Positions 54,525 to 63,285 of a stretch of 64,000 bases of DNA are shown in pieces. The DNA lies in the NCBI RefSeq assembly GCF_002362315.1, contig NZ_MTZV01000006.1:1984001-2048000 (forward strand), in the 5' to 3' direction. The translations under genes and the position numbers were made by a program. Below the pieces are notes generated by a model that was not told the DNA's origin, did no database searches, and saw only the letters and a program-made list of their open reading frames with translations. How positions within the stretch are numbered: the first letter of the stretch is position 1; every line of letters begins with the position of its first letter. The DNA comes from Paraburkholderia acidicola. GTDB lineage: Bacteria > Pseudomonadota > Gammaproteobacteria > Burkholderiales > Burkholderiaceae.

Positions 54525-55424
54525 ATGAATCTTTCGCTCTACGCGCTGACCGTCCTGATCTGGGGCACCACCTGGATTGCCATCAAGTGGCAGCTTGGCG
54601 TCGTGGCGCCGCCGGTATCGATTGCGTGGCGCTTCTGGCTCGCTGCGGCGGTGCTGTTCGCGCTACTGCGTGTGATGCGCCGGCCCATGCGCCCGCCGCG
54701 CGAAGCATGGCGCTTTCTCGCCGCGCAGGGCCTTACGTTGTTCTGCGTGAATTTCCTGTGCTTCTACTACGCGGAGCAGGTCGTGCCGAGCGGCCTTGTG
54801 GCGGTCGTGTTTTCCACGGCGCCGCTGTTGAATTCGCTCAATGGCCGCCTGTTCATGGGACGGCCGCTGCAACCGGCGGCGATCGTCGGCGCGTTGCTTG
54901 GTCTTGCGGGCATCGTCTGCCTGTTCCTCCAGCAGATGGCTGGTCACATCGGCGATCACGCCACGTGGCTCGGCCTCGGCATCGCGTTTCTCGGCACGCT
55001 GTGTTTTTCGGCGGGCAATCTGCTGTCGAGCCGGATGCAGTCGATGGGGCTGCATCCGCTCGTCACCAATAGCTGGGCGATGCTGATCGGTGCCGTCGTG
55101 CTGACGGTAGGCAGTGCGCTTGCGGGCTTGCCGTTCACGGTCGAACCCACTGCGCGCTATCTGGGCGCGCTTGCGTATCTCGCCGTGCCGGGTTCGGTGA
55201 TCGGCTTTACTGCATATCTAACGCTCGTCGGGCGGATCGGGCCGGAGCGTGCGGCGTATTGCACGGTGCTGTTTCCGATCGTGGCGCTGGCGGTATCGAC
55301 GGTGTTCGAGGGTTATCAATGGTCGGCGCTTGCCGTGGTTGGCCTCGTACTCGTCGTGGCTGGCAATCTCGTTGCATTCGATCTGACGCGGCGGCTCTTT
55401 GCGCGGCCGGTTGTGTCACGGTAG
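54525..55424 (+). CDS. EamA/DMT-family permease
   Basis: The 299-residue protein has ten membrane helices in two EamA repeats: the first begins LYALTVLIWGTTWIAIKWQL, the second ATWLGLGIAFLGTLCFSAGN. Members export amino acids or metabolites. It is divergent from the AraC gene across 139 bp, a common regulator-exporter arrangement. The exported compound is unknown. Confidence 0.87.
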   Translation: MNLSLYALTVLIWGTTWIAIKWQLGVVAPPVSIAWRFWLAAAVLFALLRVMRRPMRPPREAWRFLAAQGLTLFCVNFLCFYYAEQVVPSGLVAVVFSTAPLLNSLNGRLFMGRPLQPAAIVGALLGLAGIVCLFLQQMAGHIGDHATWLGLGIAFLGTLCFSAGNLLSSRMQSMGLHPLVTNSWAMLIGAVVLTVGSALAGLPFTVEPTARYLGALAYLAVPGSVIGFTAYLTLVGRIGPERAAYCTVLFPIVALAVSTVFEGYQWSALAVVGLVLVVAGNLVAFDLTRRLFARPVVSR

Positions 55425-55472
55425 ATCGCAGATCACGTGACTTTGCGCAAAGTGAAGTAGCACCGCCGGACG

Positions 55473-56912
55473 TTAAAGGTGAGAAGGTTCGGGAGCTGTG
55501 CGCATCGTCGCCGTGCCGGCCATCACAGCCGCGATCGCATAGGTCGTGAACCCCACCGCACCCACCACCCACAGCGCCACCGAAAGATGCGGCGCGAGAA
55601 TCGTCGCAGCCCCCGCAATCGCGACACCGAACAGACTGCCCGCCTGACGCAACGCGTTGAGCAAACCGGACGCGACACCGGCCAGTTCACCGGGCACCTG
55701 TTCGAGCACCGTCGAGATCATCGGCGCAACTGAAAGCGCCGTGCCCAGACCGAAAGCCACCATCGTCCCGTACACCAGCAGCCACGGCGCATGCACCTCG
55801 AGCAGCGCGGCCATCGCGGGCACGGCGAACGCGGCGAGCCCGAGGCCGCTCGCGATCAGTTGAGTTGCACTGAAACGGCCCTGCAGCTTGCCCGACAGCA
55901 CGTTGCCGAGCGATAAGCTTGCCGCGAGCGGCAGCAGCGTGAGCCCGGTCTGCCGTGCATTGAGTCCGATCTCGCCGTGCAGATACAGACTCAGCACGAA
56001 CAGCAACCCGAAGTAGCCGATATAGACGAGCGTACCGGTCAGGTTCATCGCGACGAATACGCGATTGCGGAACCAGTGCACCGGCACCATGGGATCGTGC
56101 GCGCGCCGTTCGACGGCGATCAGCGTCAGCGTGGCGAGCCCGGCGACGAGTGCCGCCACCCAGACTTCGCGTGACGCGAGGCCGCGTGTCGGTAGTTCGA
56201 TGGCGGCGTAGCAGAGTGCGCCGAGCGCGATCGTACTCGCAAGCTGGCCGCGCCAGTCGAAGCGTCGGGCGGCGCTGCTTCGCGCGGCACTTCGCACGAC
56301 GATCCACGCACCGGCCAGCGCGGCGAGGCCGGTCGGCACATTGATCAGAAACGCGCTGCGCCAGCCGAAGCCGTCCACCAGCACGCCACCTGCAACCGGT
56401 CCGATCGACGCAGCCACCGACGCAATGCCAGCCCACACCGCAATGGCGCGGGCGCGTTCGCGCGGATCGTCGAAGGTGCTGCGTACGATCGCAAGCGATG
56501 CCGGCAGGAACAGCGCGGCGCCCATGCCCTGCACGAAGCGCGCGGCGATCAGCGGGCCGACCGTAGGCGCCAGCCCGCACGCCGCGGATGCCCCGACGAA
56601 CAGCGCCAGTCCCCACAGGTAGACGGCCTTCGCGCCGAAGCGATCGGACGCGACGCCACCGGCCAGGATCAGCGCGGCGAAACTCAGCGTGTACGCATCG
56701 ACGATCCACGCAAGCCCAGCGACGCTCGCGTGCAGATTGGCGCGCATCGCGGGAAGCGCGACGTTGACGATCGTCGTGTCGAGCACCGCCATGAACATGC
56801 CGCTCGCGACGAGCGCGAGCGTCAGGCGGCGGCGATTGGCGACGCGGCGCGCGGCCGCGTCGTCGGTTGATGTGACGGTGGGGGACAGTGGAGTGAGTGC
56901 GCAATCGGCCAT
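55473..56912 (-). CDS. MFS exporter, DHA2 family
   Basis: The 479-residue protein has about 14 helices and the DHA2 signature VLDTTIVNVALPAM in helix 1, SDRFGAKAVYL in loop 2-3 and GPVAGGVLVDGFGWRSAFLINVP around helix 5. The start at 56912 has GGAAG upstream; an ATG six codons earlier is possible. It is divergent from a LysR regulator across a region with a perfect palindrome, so it is probably an inducible drug or phenolic exporter. Confidence 0.87.
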   Translation of the reverse strand: MADCALTPLSPTVTSTDDAAARRVANRRRLTLALVASGMFMAVLDTTIVNVALPAMRANLHASVAGLAWIVDAYTLSFAALILAGGVASDRFGAKAVYLWGLALFVGASAACGLAPTVGPLIAARFVQGMGAALFLPASLAIVRSTFDDPRERARAIAVWAGIASVAASIGPVAGGVLVDGFGWRSAFLINVPTGLAALAGAWIVVRSAARSSAARRFDWRGQLASTIALGALCYAAIELPTRGLASREVWVAALVAGLATLTLIAVERRAHDPMVPVHWFRNRVFVAMNLTGTLVYIGYFGLLFVLSLYLHGEIGLNARQTGLTLLPLAASLSLGNVLSGKLQGRFSATQLIASGLGLAAFAVPAMAALLEVHAPWLLVYGTMVAFGLGTALSVAPMISTVLEQVPGELAGVASGLLNALRQAGSLFGVAIAGAATILAPHLSVALWVVGAVGFTTYAIAAVMAGTATMRTAPEPSHL

Positions 56913-56986
56913 GGCGGGCTTCCGGTTCATGGGTTGCAGTCTACAAACGTTTATTGATGCAATAAAGCAGCGATTTCGCAGGTATA

Positions 56987-57004
56987 TGATGCAGAATTGC
57001 ATCA
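56987..57004. promoter_or_regulatory. Palindrome TGATGCA-N4-TGCATCA, likely LysR site
   Basis: This 18-bp perfect inverted repeat lies between the DHA2 exporter and the divergent LysR gene, about 50 bp from the regulator start. A further half-site TGATGCA lies at 56955-56961, 32 bp (three turns) away. A strong recognition site plus a weaker activation half-site is the usual LysR pattern. Confidence 0.55.
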
Positions 57005-57052
57005 CCGGATGAAGGCGCGGCGGGACGTGCCAGACCCTATTGAAGGAGGCGG

Positions 57053-57931
57053 ATGACGATGAACTGGGACAACGCACGCTACTTTCTGGCCGTGGCCCGG
57101 GCGGGCACGCTGCGCGGCGCGGCGGCGCGCCTGAGCGTCGACCAGGCGACGGTCGGCAGGCGCATCGCCGCGCTCGAAGAAGCGCTCGCAGCGAAGCTCT
57201 TCCTGCGCACGCCGACGTTGTACGTGCTGACGCCGGCGGGCGAGGCACTGCAGGGGCCGGCCGAATCGATGGAGCAGGCCGCGTTGCAGATCGAGCGGCG
57301 CGTCGCGGGGCTCGACGACCAGTTGAGCGGCACGATCCGCGTGGCGACCACCGATTCGCTGGCGAAACGCTTCGTAATTCCGGCCATCGCGCGGGTGCGC
57401 AAGGAGCATCCAGGCATCGATATCGTCTGTCTGACTTCGCCGGCCATCGCCAACCTGACGCGGCGCGAGGCCGATCTCGCGATCCGCACGTTGCGACCCG
57501 ATGCGCCGGACCTGATCGCGCGGCGGCTGGCCCAGCTCGAAGCGGGTGTTTACGCGTCGCGTGCGTATATCGCAGCACGCGGCGAGCCGCGCGAAGGCGA
57601 AGCGTTCGAAGGACACGACCTCGTGATGTACCAGCAGCCGGTCGTACCGTCGATGTGGGACGCGCTATGCGGCGAGCCGACGACGCGCGGGCGGGTGGTG
57701 TTTCAGACCTCGTCGACGATGATGCTGTTCGAAGCCGCGTGCGCCGGGCTCGGTGTAACCGAGTTGCCGTGCTTTCGCGCCGACCTTGAGCCGGAACTGG
57801 TGCGCGTGATGCCGCAGCGCGTCGACCGCTTCGACGCGTGGCTCGTCGCGCATGCCGATCTGTACAAGACCGCGCGCATGCAGGCGCTGATCGCGGCCGT
57901 GACCGACGAGTTTGCTTCGCTCGCGCATTGA
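57053..57931 (+). CDS. LysR-family regulator of the DHA2 exporter
   Basis: The 292-residue protein has the LysR helix-turn-helix (GTLRGAAARLSVDQATVGRRIAAL) and a substrate-binding domain. A strong AAGGAGG lies 4 bp before the ATG at 57053 and 10 bp before a second ATG at 57059, so either may be used. It is divergent from the DHA2 gene and likely activates it when an exported compound is present. It is convergent with the LysR gene that ends at 57955. Confidence 0.87.
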   Translation: MTMNWDNARYFLAVARAGTLRGAAARLSVDQATVGRRIAALEEALAAKLFLRTPTLYVLTPAGEALQGPAESMEQAALQIERRVAGLDDQLSGTIRVATTDSLAKRFVIPAIARVRKEHPGIDIVCLTSPAIANLTRREADLAIRTLRPDAPDLIARRLAQLEAGVYASRAYIAARGEPREGEAFEGHDLVMYQQPVVPSMWDALCGEPTTRGRVVFQTSSTMMLFEAACAGLGVTELPCFRADLEPELVRVMPQRVDRFDAWLVAHADLYKTARMQALIAAVTDEFASLAH

Positions 57932-57954
57932 ACGCGGACGGTGTCCGTTCTGCA

Positions 57955-58953
57955 TCAACGCGAGGCGGTCTTGATCGGACTCGGGCGGTCGCCGCGCATA
58001 TCGCTTACGGGCCATAGCGGTGCGGTGTATTTTGCGTGCCGCATGCGGACCATGCCGGGCGCCGTCTCGAACAACTCCGCCAGCCAGTCGACCAGCGCAC
58101 GCACGCGTGGCGAAATCTGCCGGCTGCGTACATAGGCCACGGACACTTCCATCGGCAGCGGCCGGTGCGCAGCCAGTACTTCGACGAGCTGCCCGGACGC
58201 GAGATACGGCGCCGCGGCGTGACGGCCCGGCTGGATCAGCCCAAGTCCTTCGACACCGCACGCAAGGTACGTATGTTCGTCGTTGACCTGTACGAAGCCG
58301 TCGATCTTCACGCGCGCGGCCCGCGTCGCGACATCGAAATCGAAGTCTGCGCGCCGGCCGCCGTAGGCCGACAGCCAGTTGACCGCAGTGTGGCCGGCGA
58401 GATCGTCGAGCGTTTGCGGTGTGCCGCAGCGCGCGAGATACGCGGGGCTGGCGCAGGTGATGCGTTCAAGCAAGCCGAGGCGCCGCGCGATCAACCCCGA
58501 GTCCGGCAGTTCGCCGAACGCGATGCTGCAATCGATGCTGTCGCCGACCAGATCGATCGACCGGTTGCCGATGCCGATCACGAGTTCGATATGCGGATGC
58601 CGCGCGTGAAACGCCGGCAGTGCCGGGACGACGAGTGCTGCGGCAATGGTGCCCGGCATGTCGACACGCAGGCGGCCGCGCAGATTGTCCGGGCGATTGA
58701 AGAGGCCCGATTCGGCTTCGTCGATGGCTGCGAGAATCTGCGCGCAGCGCTCGTAGTACGCAGCGCCTTCGGCGGTCAGCGTGACTTTGCGGGTGGTGCG
58801 CACGAGCAGTTGCACGCCGAGCAGCGATTCGAGCGACTGCACGGTGGTGGTCGCGGAAGCGCGTGGAATCTCGAGCGATTCGGCGGCACGCGTGAAACTG
58901 CTGGCGTCGACGATGCGCACGAAGATGCGCATCGCCTGGACACGGTCTATCAC
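57955..58953 (-). CDS. LysR-family regulator
   Basis: From the GTG at 58953 (GGAG upstream) the protein has 332 residues. The start is typical of the DsdC/PA0477-like LysR group (DRVQAMRIFVRIVDASSFTRAAE), followed by a wing and an effector domain ending with YVRSRQISPRVRALVDWLAE. The open frame extends 49 codons further but lacks protein character. It is divergent from the cysteine-rich regulator at 59129. No clear target gene is adjacent, so its regulon is unknown. Confidence 0.85.
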   Translation of the reverse strand: MIDRVQAMRIFVRIVDASSFTRAAESLEIPRASATTTVQSLESLLGVQLLVRTTRKVTLTAEGAAYYERCAQILAAIDEAESGLFNRPDNLRGRLRVDMPGTIAAALVVPALPAFHARHPHIELVIGIGNRSIDLVGDSIDCSIAFGELPDSGLIARRLGLLERITCASPAYLARCGTPQTLDDLAGHTAVNWLSAYGGRRADFDFDVATRAARVKIDGFVQVNDEHTYLACGVEGLGLIQPGRHAAAPYLASGQLVEVLAAHRPLPMEVSVAYVRSRQISPRVRALVDWLAELFETAPGMVRMRHAKYTAPLWPVSDMRGDRPSPIKTASR

Positions 58954-59128
58954 GTTGAATCTCCGATGCGCGTCGCGGTTGTGCCGCTTCGTGTGAATGC
59001 GCGCGTGCTGGTCAGTGCAGTTAGTCCCGCTTCGCGCCATGTTGCCGTTTGCGTATTTTTCATCACGTGGACAGTCGGCCCGGGCCGGCATATTATGCAA
59101 GTATTGGCTTGGATATTAGTGCGACCTC

Positions 59129-59818
59129 ATGAAATATGCAAATGAAAGCTTGGAAAACCATATCACCCAAGGTGGCACTCGGCAGCAGTCGGAGCGCATC
59201 CTCCATCTGTTGAAAACGCAGGGGCCGTCGTCGACGGCGGCGATTGCGACGGAGCTGGGCATCACGGGCGAAGCTGCGCGCCAGCAGATCCAGAAGCTGA
59301 ATGCACGCGGCTTGATCGAAGGACGTCAGACGGAACAGGACAGCCCCGGCAGGCCGGGGCAAAACTGGCGTTTGACCGAAGCGGGCCATGCGCGCTTTCC
59401 GGATGCGCATCCGCAGCTCACCATCCAGTTGATCGGATCGATCCGGCAGCTGTTCGGCGAGGAAGGACTCGAGCGTTTAATCGAACAGCGCGAAGTGGAA
59501 ACGCGCGCAAGTTACGTCGGCGCGCTCAAACAGGTGAAGGGGCTCAAGGCGCGGCTTGAAAAGCTGGCGGACATTCGCCGCGCGGAAGGCTATATGGCCG
59601 AGCTGCGCAAGGATGGACGCGACTGGCTGCTGATCGAAGATCACTGTCCGATCTGCGCGGCTGCGCGGGTGTGTCAGGGGTTCTGCCGATCGGAGTTGCA
59701 GCTGTTCGCGGAGGTCGTCGGCGAGGATGGATCGATCGAGCGTGAGGAGCATATTTTTGCCGGGGCGCGGCGGTGCGCTTATCGGGTGCGGACGGGGGCG
59801 CGGGCTCGTGGGGGGTGA
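59129..59818 (+). CDS. SufR-like winged-helix regulator with a cysteine cluster
   Basis: The 229-residue protein has an N-terminal winged helix (SSTAAIATELGITGEAARQQIQ, residues 34-55) with the wing GRPGQNWRLTEAGHARFPD. Its C-terminal metal-site region has Cys173, Cys176, Cys182 and Cys186 (CPICAAARVCQGFC) and Cys217. This layout is that of SufR-like Fe-S or metal-sensing regulators of the ArsR/DeoR superfamily, but the Cys spacing differs from cyanobacterial SufR. No suf or isc gene is nearby, so its target is unknown. It is convergent with the diaminopropionate lyase gene. Confidence 0.8.
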   Translation: MKYANESLENHITQGGTRQQSERILHLLKTQGPSSTAAIATELGITGEAARQQIQKLNARGLIEGRQTEQDSPGRPGQNWRLTEAGHARFPDAHPQLTIQLIGSIRQLFGEEGLERLIEQREVETRASYVGALKQVKGLKARLEKLADIRRAEGYMAELRKDGRDWLLIEDHCPICAAARVCQGFCRSELQLFAEVVGEDGSIEREEHIFAGARRCAYRVRTGARARGG

Positions 59819-59836
59819 TGGTTGCGCCCGTGGCGA

Positions 59837-61072
59837 TTAGCGGTTGCTTGTATGACGCACCTGTGCAGCAAGGACATCATCCGCGCTACGGCCAACCAGT
59901 TCACGATAAAGACTCGGCGCGGTCGCCCCTTCGGTGTTGATCAACAGCACGCGTGAAGCGGCATCGAGTGCCGCGCGTTCGCGCCACCCGGTGCGGTTCG
60001 CGAGTGCGATCAAACCCGCGAGTCCCGCCACGCCCGATTCACCGCCGACAATCGGCACATCACGCGGCCCGCCAGCGGCGATGATCCGCATCGCGTCGAT
60101 GGCTTCGTCGTCATCGACGGTCATGAAGCCATCTACCGATGGCGCAAGAAAACGCCACGCCAACGGCGATGTCGCACCACACGCGAGACCGGCCATCACC
60201 GAATCGACCGAACCGGTCGCGAGCGCCGCGCGCTGCGCGAGCGCGCTTTGCAGCAGGCAATCGGCTTGCTGCGGCTCGATGACGATAAACATCGGTCGCT
60301 GCACGCCCCACATTTCCGTGAAGTAACTGACGATACCCGCAGCAAGCCCACCCACACCGCCTTGCAACAGCACATGCGTAAACGGACACGCGGTTGCATG
60401 CGACGCGCTGCCAGCCTGTTCGATCGCTTCGGCAGCGATCGTGCCGTAACCCTGCATCACATCGCGCGGAATCTCCTCGTAGCCATCCCACGACGTATCC
60501 GATACGACATGCCAGCCATGTTCCGCCGCAAGGCGCGCCGCTTCGACCACCGACGCATCGTAATTCCCATCGATACGAATCACCCGCGCACCGAATGCCG
60601 CGATCGATGCAGCCCGCTCGTCACTCACATGCCGATGAATCACGATCACGCAGCGACAGCCGATACTCTGCGCAGCGGCAGCCAGCGCGTGGCCGTGATT
60701 CCCGTCGGTGGCGCTGACGACAGTGAAGCTGCCCAGTAACGCCGCATGACGCCCGGCGAACAGATCCGCCGCGGTCCATTCCTGCACGGCAAACTGCCTG
60801 ACGATCAACCGCACAAGCGCGATCGGCGCGCCGAGCACCTTGAAGCTGCCTGGCGCCGCGCGTTTCGATTCATCCTTGACCGCAAGCTGCGCGATGCCGA
60901 GGCGCGCGGCAAGATCGGGCAGCGACCATAGCGGAGTCGGTTCGGCGGCAAGCATCGGCCAGTGCGCGAGCCAGCGACGGCTTTCTTCGGCACGCTCGAT
61001 ACTCATGATCTGCCGCAGCGCTACATCGTAGGTGTCGCGCACGGCTTGCGGATTGGTGATGAACATCGTCAT
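59837..61072 (-). CDS. dpaL: Diaminopropionate ammonia-lyase
   Basis: The 411-residue PLP enzyme resembles YgeX/DpaL: the cofactor lysine is Lys78 in PGSFKVLGA after the family motif VKDESKR, followed by VSATDGNHGHALAAAAQ and the glycine-rich LLQGGVGGLA. It converts 2,3-diaminopropionate to pyruvate and two ammonia. The start could be 61072 or 61066. It follows an M20 hydrolase gene by 25 bp, and both are divergent from an Lrp-type regulator. Confidence 0.87.
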   Translation of the reverse strand: MTMFITNPQAVRDTYDVALRQIMSIERAEESRRWLAHWPMLAAEPTPLWSLPDLAARLGIAQLAVKDESKRAAPGSFKVLGAPIALVRLIVRQFAVQEWTAADLFAGRHAALLGSFTVVSATDGNHGHALAAAAQSIGCRCVIVIHRHVSDERAASIAAFGARVIRIDGNYDASVVEAARLAAEHGWHVVSDTSWDGYEEIPRDVMQGYGTIAAEAIEQAGSASHATACPFTHVLLQGGVGGLAAGIVSYFTEMWGVQRPMFIVIEPQQADCLLQSALAQRAALATGSVDSVMAGLACGATSPLAWRFLAPSVDGFMTVDDDEAIDAMRIIAAGGPRDVPIVGGESGVAGLAGLIALANRTGWRERAALDAASRVLLINTEGATAPSLYRELVGRSADDVLAAQVRHTSNR

Positions 61073-61097
61073 ATCGTTTTGTACACGTGGTGTCGAT

Positions 61098-62273
61098 TTA
61101 CTGTGCGTGACGCGGCAAACGCAGGCGCGCAATTTCCGCGAAGTAGCGCGCGCCGGTCACCAGCACGTCGTCGTTGAAGTCATAGCGCGCGTTGTGCAGC
61201 GGCGTGCTGCCGTGGCCGTCACCATCGCCGTTGCCGATAAATGCGAAGGCGCCTGGCACGACGCGCAGGAAGGCGCCGAAGTCTTCGGAGATCATCATCG
61301 GTGGGACGTTTTCATCGACGTGCTCCGCTCCGACGATGCGCGTCGCCGCTTCGACGACGGTCGGCACGCAGCTTTCCCAGTTCACGGTCGGCGCGAACTC
61401 GTGCGTGTATTCGAACGCACATTGCGCGCCGTTTAACGCGCACAGCCCCTCGCTGATCTCACGCATGCGTTTTTCGAGCAGCGCCTGCACCTCCGGCGTA
61501 TAGCTACGCGTATCGCCCTTGATGATCACGTTGCCCGGAATCGCATTGCGGATGCCGTCGGTAAGAATCTCGGTGCATGAGATCACGGCGGGCACACCGG
61601 GGTCGAGCGTGCGCGACACGACGGTTTGCAACGCGAGCACGATCTGCGCGGCAATCACGATCGGATCGACGCCCATGTGCGGCCGCGCTGCGTGTGTGCC
61701 GCGACCCTTCACGTGGATCGTGAAGTTGTCTTCGCTGGCCATGATGCCGCCCACGCGCGTGGCGATGTGTCCGGCTGGCATGCCCGGCATGTTGTGCACG
61801 CCGTAGATCTCGTCGACGGGAAAGCGCTCGAACAGGCCGTCGTCGATCATCGCTTTCGCGCCGCGGCCATGCTCTTCCGCCGGCTGGAAGATGAAGCGCA
61901 CGGTGCCGTCGAAGTCGCGCCGCTCGCACAGCAGTTGCGCGGCGCCGAGAATCATCGTCATATGACCGTCGTGTCCGCACGCGTGCGATTTGCCCGCAAC
62001 CTGCGATGCGTAGGGCCGCGCGGCTGCATCTTCGGCGATATTCAGCGCATCCATTTCGGCACGCAAACCGATTACGCCACGGCCGCTACCGAGCGTCAGA
62101 CTCGCGACCAGCCCTGTTTTGCCGATGCCGCGATGCACATCCATACCGAGTCCGCTCAACACCTGCGCAACGAAGTCCGACGTGTGCGCTTCCTCGAAAC
62201 CGGTTTCCGGATGACGGTGCAGCCCGTGACGCCATTGCGTCAGTTGCTGCTCGAACGAGGTTGCAGTGGTCAT
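61098..62273 (-). CDS. M20-family amidohydrolase
   Basis: The 391-residue protein is a hippurate-hydrolase/IAA-amidohydrolase type M20 enzyme. It shows LHRHPETGFEE at the start, the metal ligands in ACGHDGHMTM, the catalytic PAEEHGRG and the late ligand PLHNARYDF. It hydrolyses N-acyl amino acids. The start at 62273 gives the family N-terminus. In front of diaminopropionate ammonia-lyase it may free 2,3-diaminopropionate from an N-acyl or N-oxalyl form; this substrate is inferred. Confidence 0.87.
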   Translation of the reverse strand: MTTATSFEQQLTQWRHGLHRHPETGFEEAHTSDFVAQVLSGLGMDVHRGIGKTGLVASLTLGSGRGVIGLRAEMDALNIAEDAAARPYASQVAGKSHACGHDGHMTMILGAAQLLCERRDFDGTVRFIFQPAEEHGRGAKAMIDDGLFERFPVDEIYGVHNMPGMPAGHIATRVGGIMASEDNFTIHVKGRGTHAARPHMGVDPIVIAAQIVLALQTVVSRTLDPGVPAVISCTEILTDGIRNAIPGNVIIKGDTRSYTPEVQALLEKRMREISEGLCALNGAQCAFEYTHEFAPTVNWESCVPTVVEAATRIVGAEHVDENVPPMMISEDFGAFLRVVPGAFAFIGNGDGDGHGSTPLHNARYDFNDDVLVTGARYFAEIARLRLPRHAQ

Positions 62274-62417
62274 GACGACGACTCCGGAAATAGAATGCAA
62301 CGAGTATAAGAGCGGCACGTGAGACGTTTTCCCGGCGAATACCAATCTGGTGAGAAAACTTTGCACAGCTTCATGCCAAGATGGAAAATCCGCTCATCGG
62401 CTTACCTGGAGGTTGCA

Positions 62418-62891
62418 ATGGCGCTCGATCGTCTCGATGTGCAGATACTGAACCTGCTGCAAGAGGACGCATCGATGCCGCTGCGTGCGTTGGCGGACCG
62501 CGTGCATAGCTCGGTGGCGACATGCCAGCGGCGCATCAACCAGTTGAAGAGTGACGGCGTGCTGATCCGGCAAGTCGCGATCGTCGACCGCATGCGCGTG
62601 GGCCGCGCGCTAACCGCGTTTGTCTCCGTCGAACTCGACCGGCAGAACAATGCGTTGCTGCGCGCGTTCGAAAAGAGAATGGCCGCGGAAGCCGACGTGA
62701 TGGCCTGCTACGAAGTTTCCGGCGAATTCGATTTCATGCTGATCGTCAATTCGACATCGATGGATGCGTATCACGCGTTTACACGGCGCGTCTTTTCGTC
62801 GAACGACAACGTGCGCAATTTCAAAAGCAACTTCGCGATGAACTGCTCGAAATTCGAAACGAAGATCGCGCTCGATGAACCGTCCGACTAA
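62418..62891 (+). CDS. Lrp/AsnC-family transcriptional regulator
   Basis: The 157-residue protein has an N-terminal helix-turn-helix (MPLRALADRVHSSVATCQRRIN) and a C-terminal RAM ligand domain (CYEVSGEFDFMLIVNSTSMDAYH). TGGAGG precedes the ATG at 62418. It is divergent from the amidohydrolase-lyase operon and probably regulates it in response to an amino acid such as diaminopropionate. The next gene begins within its stop or 87 bp later. Confidence 0.87.
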   Translation: MALDRLDVQILNLLQEDASMPLRALADRVHSSVATCQRRINQLKSDGVLIRQVAIVDRMRVGRALTAFVSVELDRQNNALLRAFEKRMAAEADVMACYEVSGEFDFMLIVNSTSMDAYHAFTRRVFSSNDNVRNFKSNFAMNCSKFETKIALDEPSD

Positions 62892-62977
62892 TGCGCCGCA
62901 TGGACGATCATCCACGATCGGTATATAACACCATCACGTACCCATTCAACGCAGCCTGGAAGGAGAGCCGTACCATC

Positions 62978-63229
62978 ATGACGCGCGATGTCCCAGACAA
63001 GCAGGAAGCGGGCGAACGTCCCGATCTCGAACATCTCGATGCAGCAGTCACTCATATCGACACACTGGTTTCGTCCGGGAGCATCGCGACGAGCGCCGCG
63101 AAGGGTCTGCTGTACGGCCTGATCGAAACCCTGGGCACGCTGGTCGGCGACCCCGACCTGCCCGAGCATGCGCGCTCCGGCTACGAAGATCTGCTGGAAT
63201 CCGCACGCGAACTGCGCACGAAGCTCTAA
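62978..63229 (+). CDS. Small hypothetical protein
   Basis: The 83-residue product (DLEHLDAAVTHIDTLVSSGS, then AAKGLLYGLIETLGTLVGDP) looks like a soluble, helical, acidic protein with no motif I recognise. AAGGAGAG ends about 11 bp before the ATG at 62978. An ATG at 62891 overlaps the Lrp stop and would add 29 residues. It is downstream of the Lrp gene on the same strand and may be co-transcribed. Confidence 0.55.
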   Translation: MTRDVPDKQEAGERPDLEHLDAAVTHIDTLVSSGSIATSAAKGLLYGLIETLGTLVGDPDLPEHARSGYEDLLESARELRTKL

Positions 63230-63285
63230 CGCCAGAGCGTCATGCAGGCGGTGCGCAGACCGCCTGCCATCGACGCCGCCGCAGC

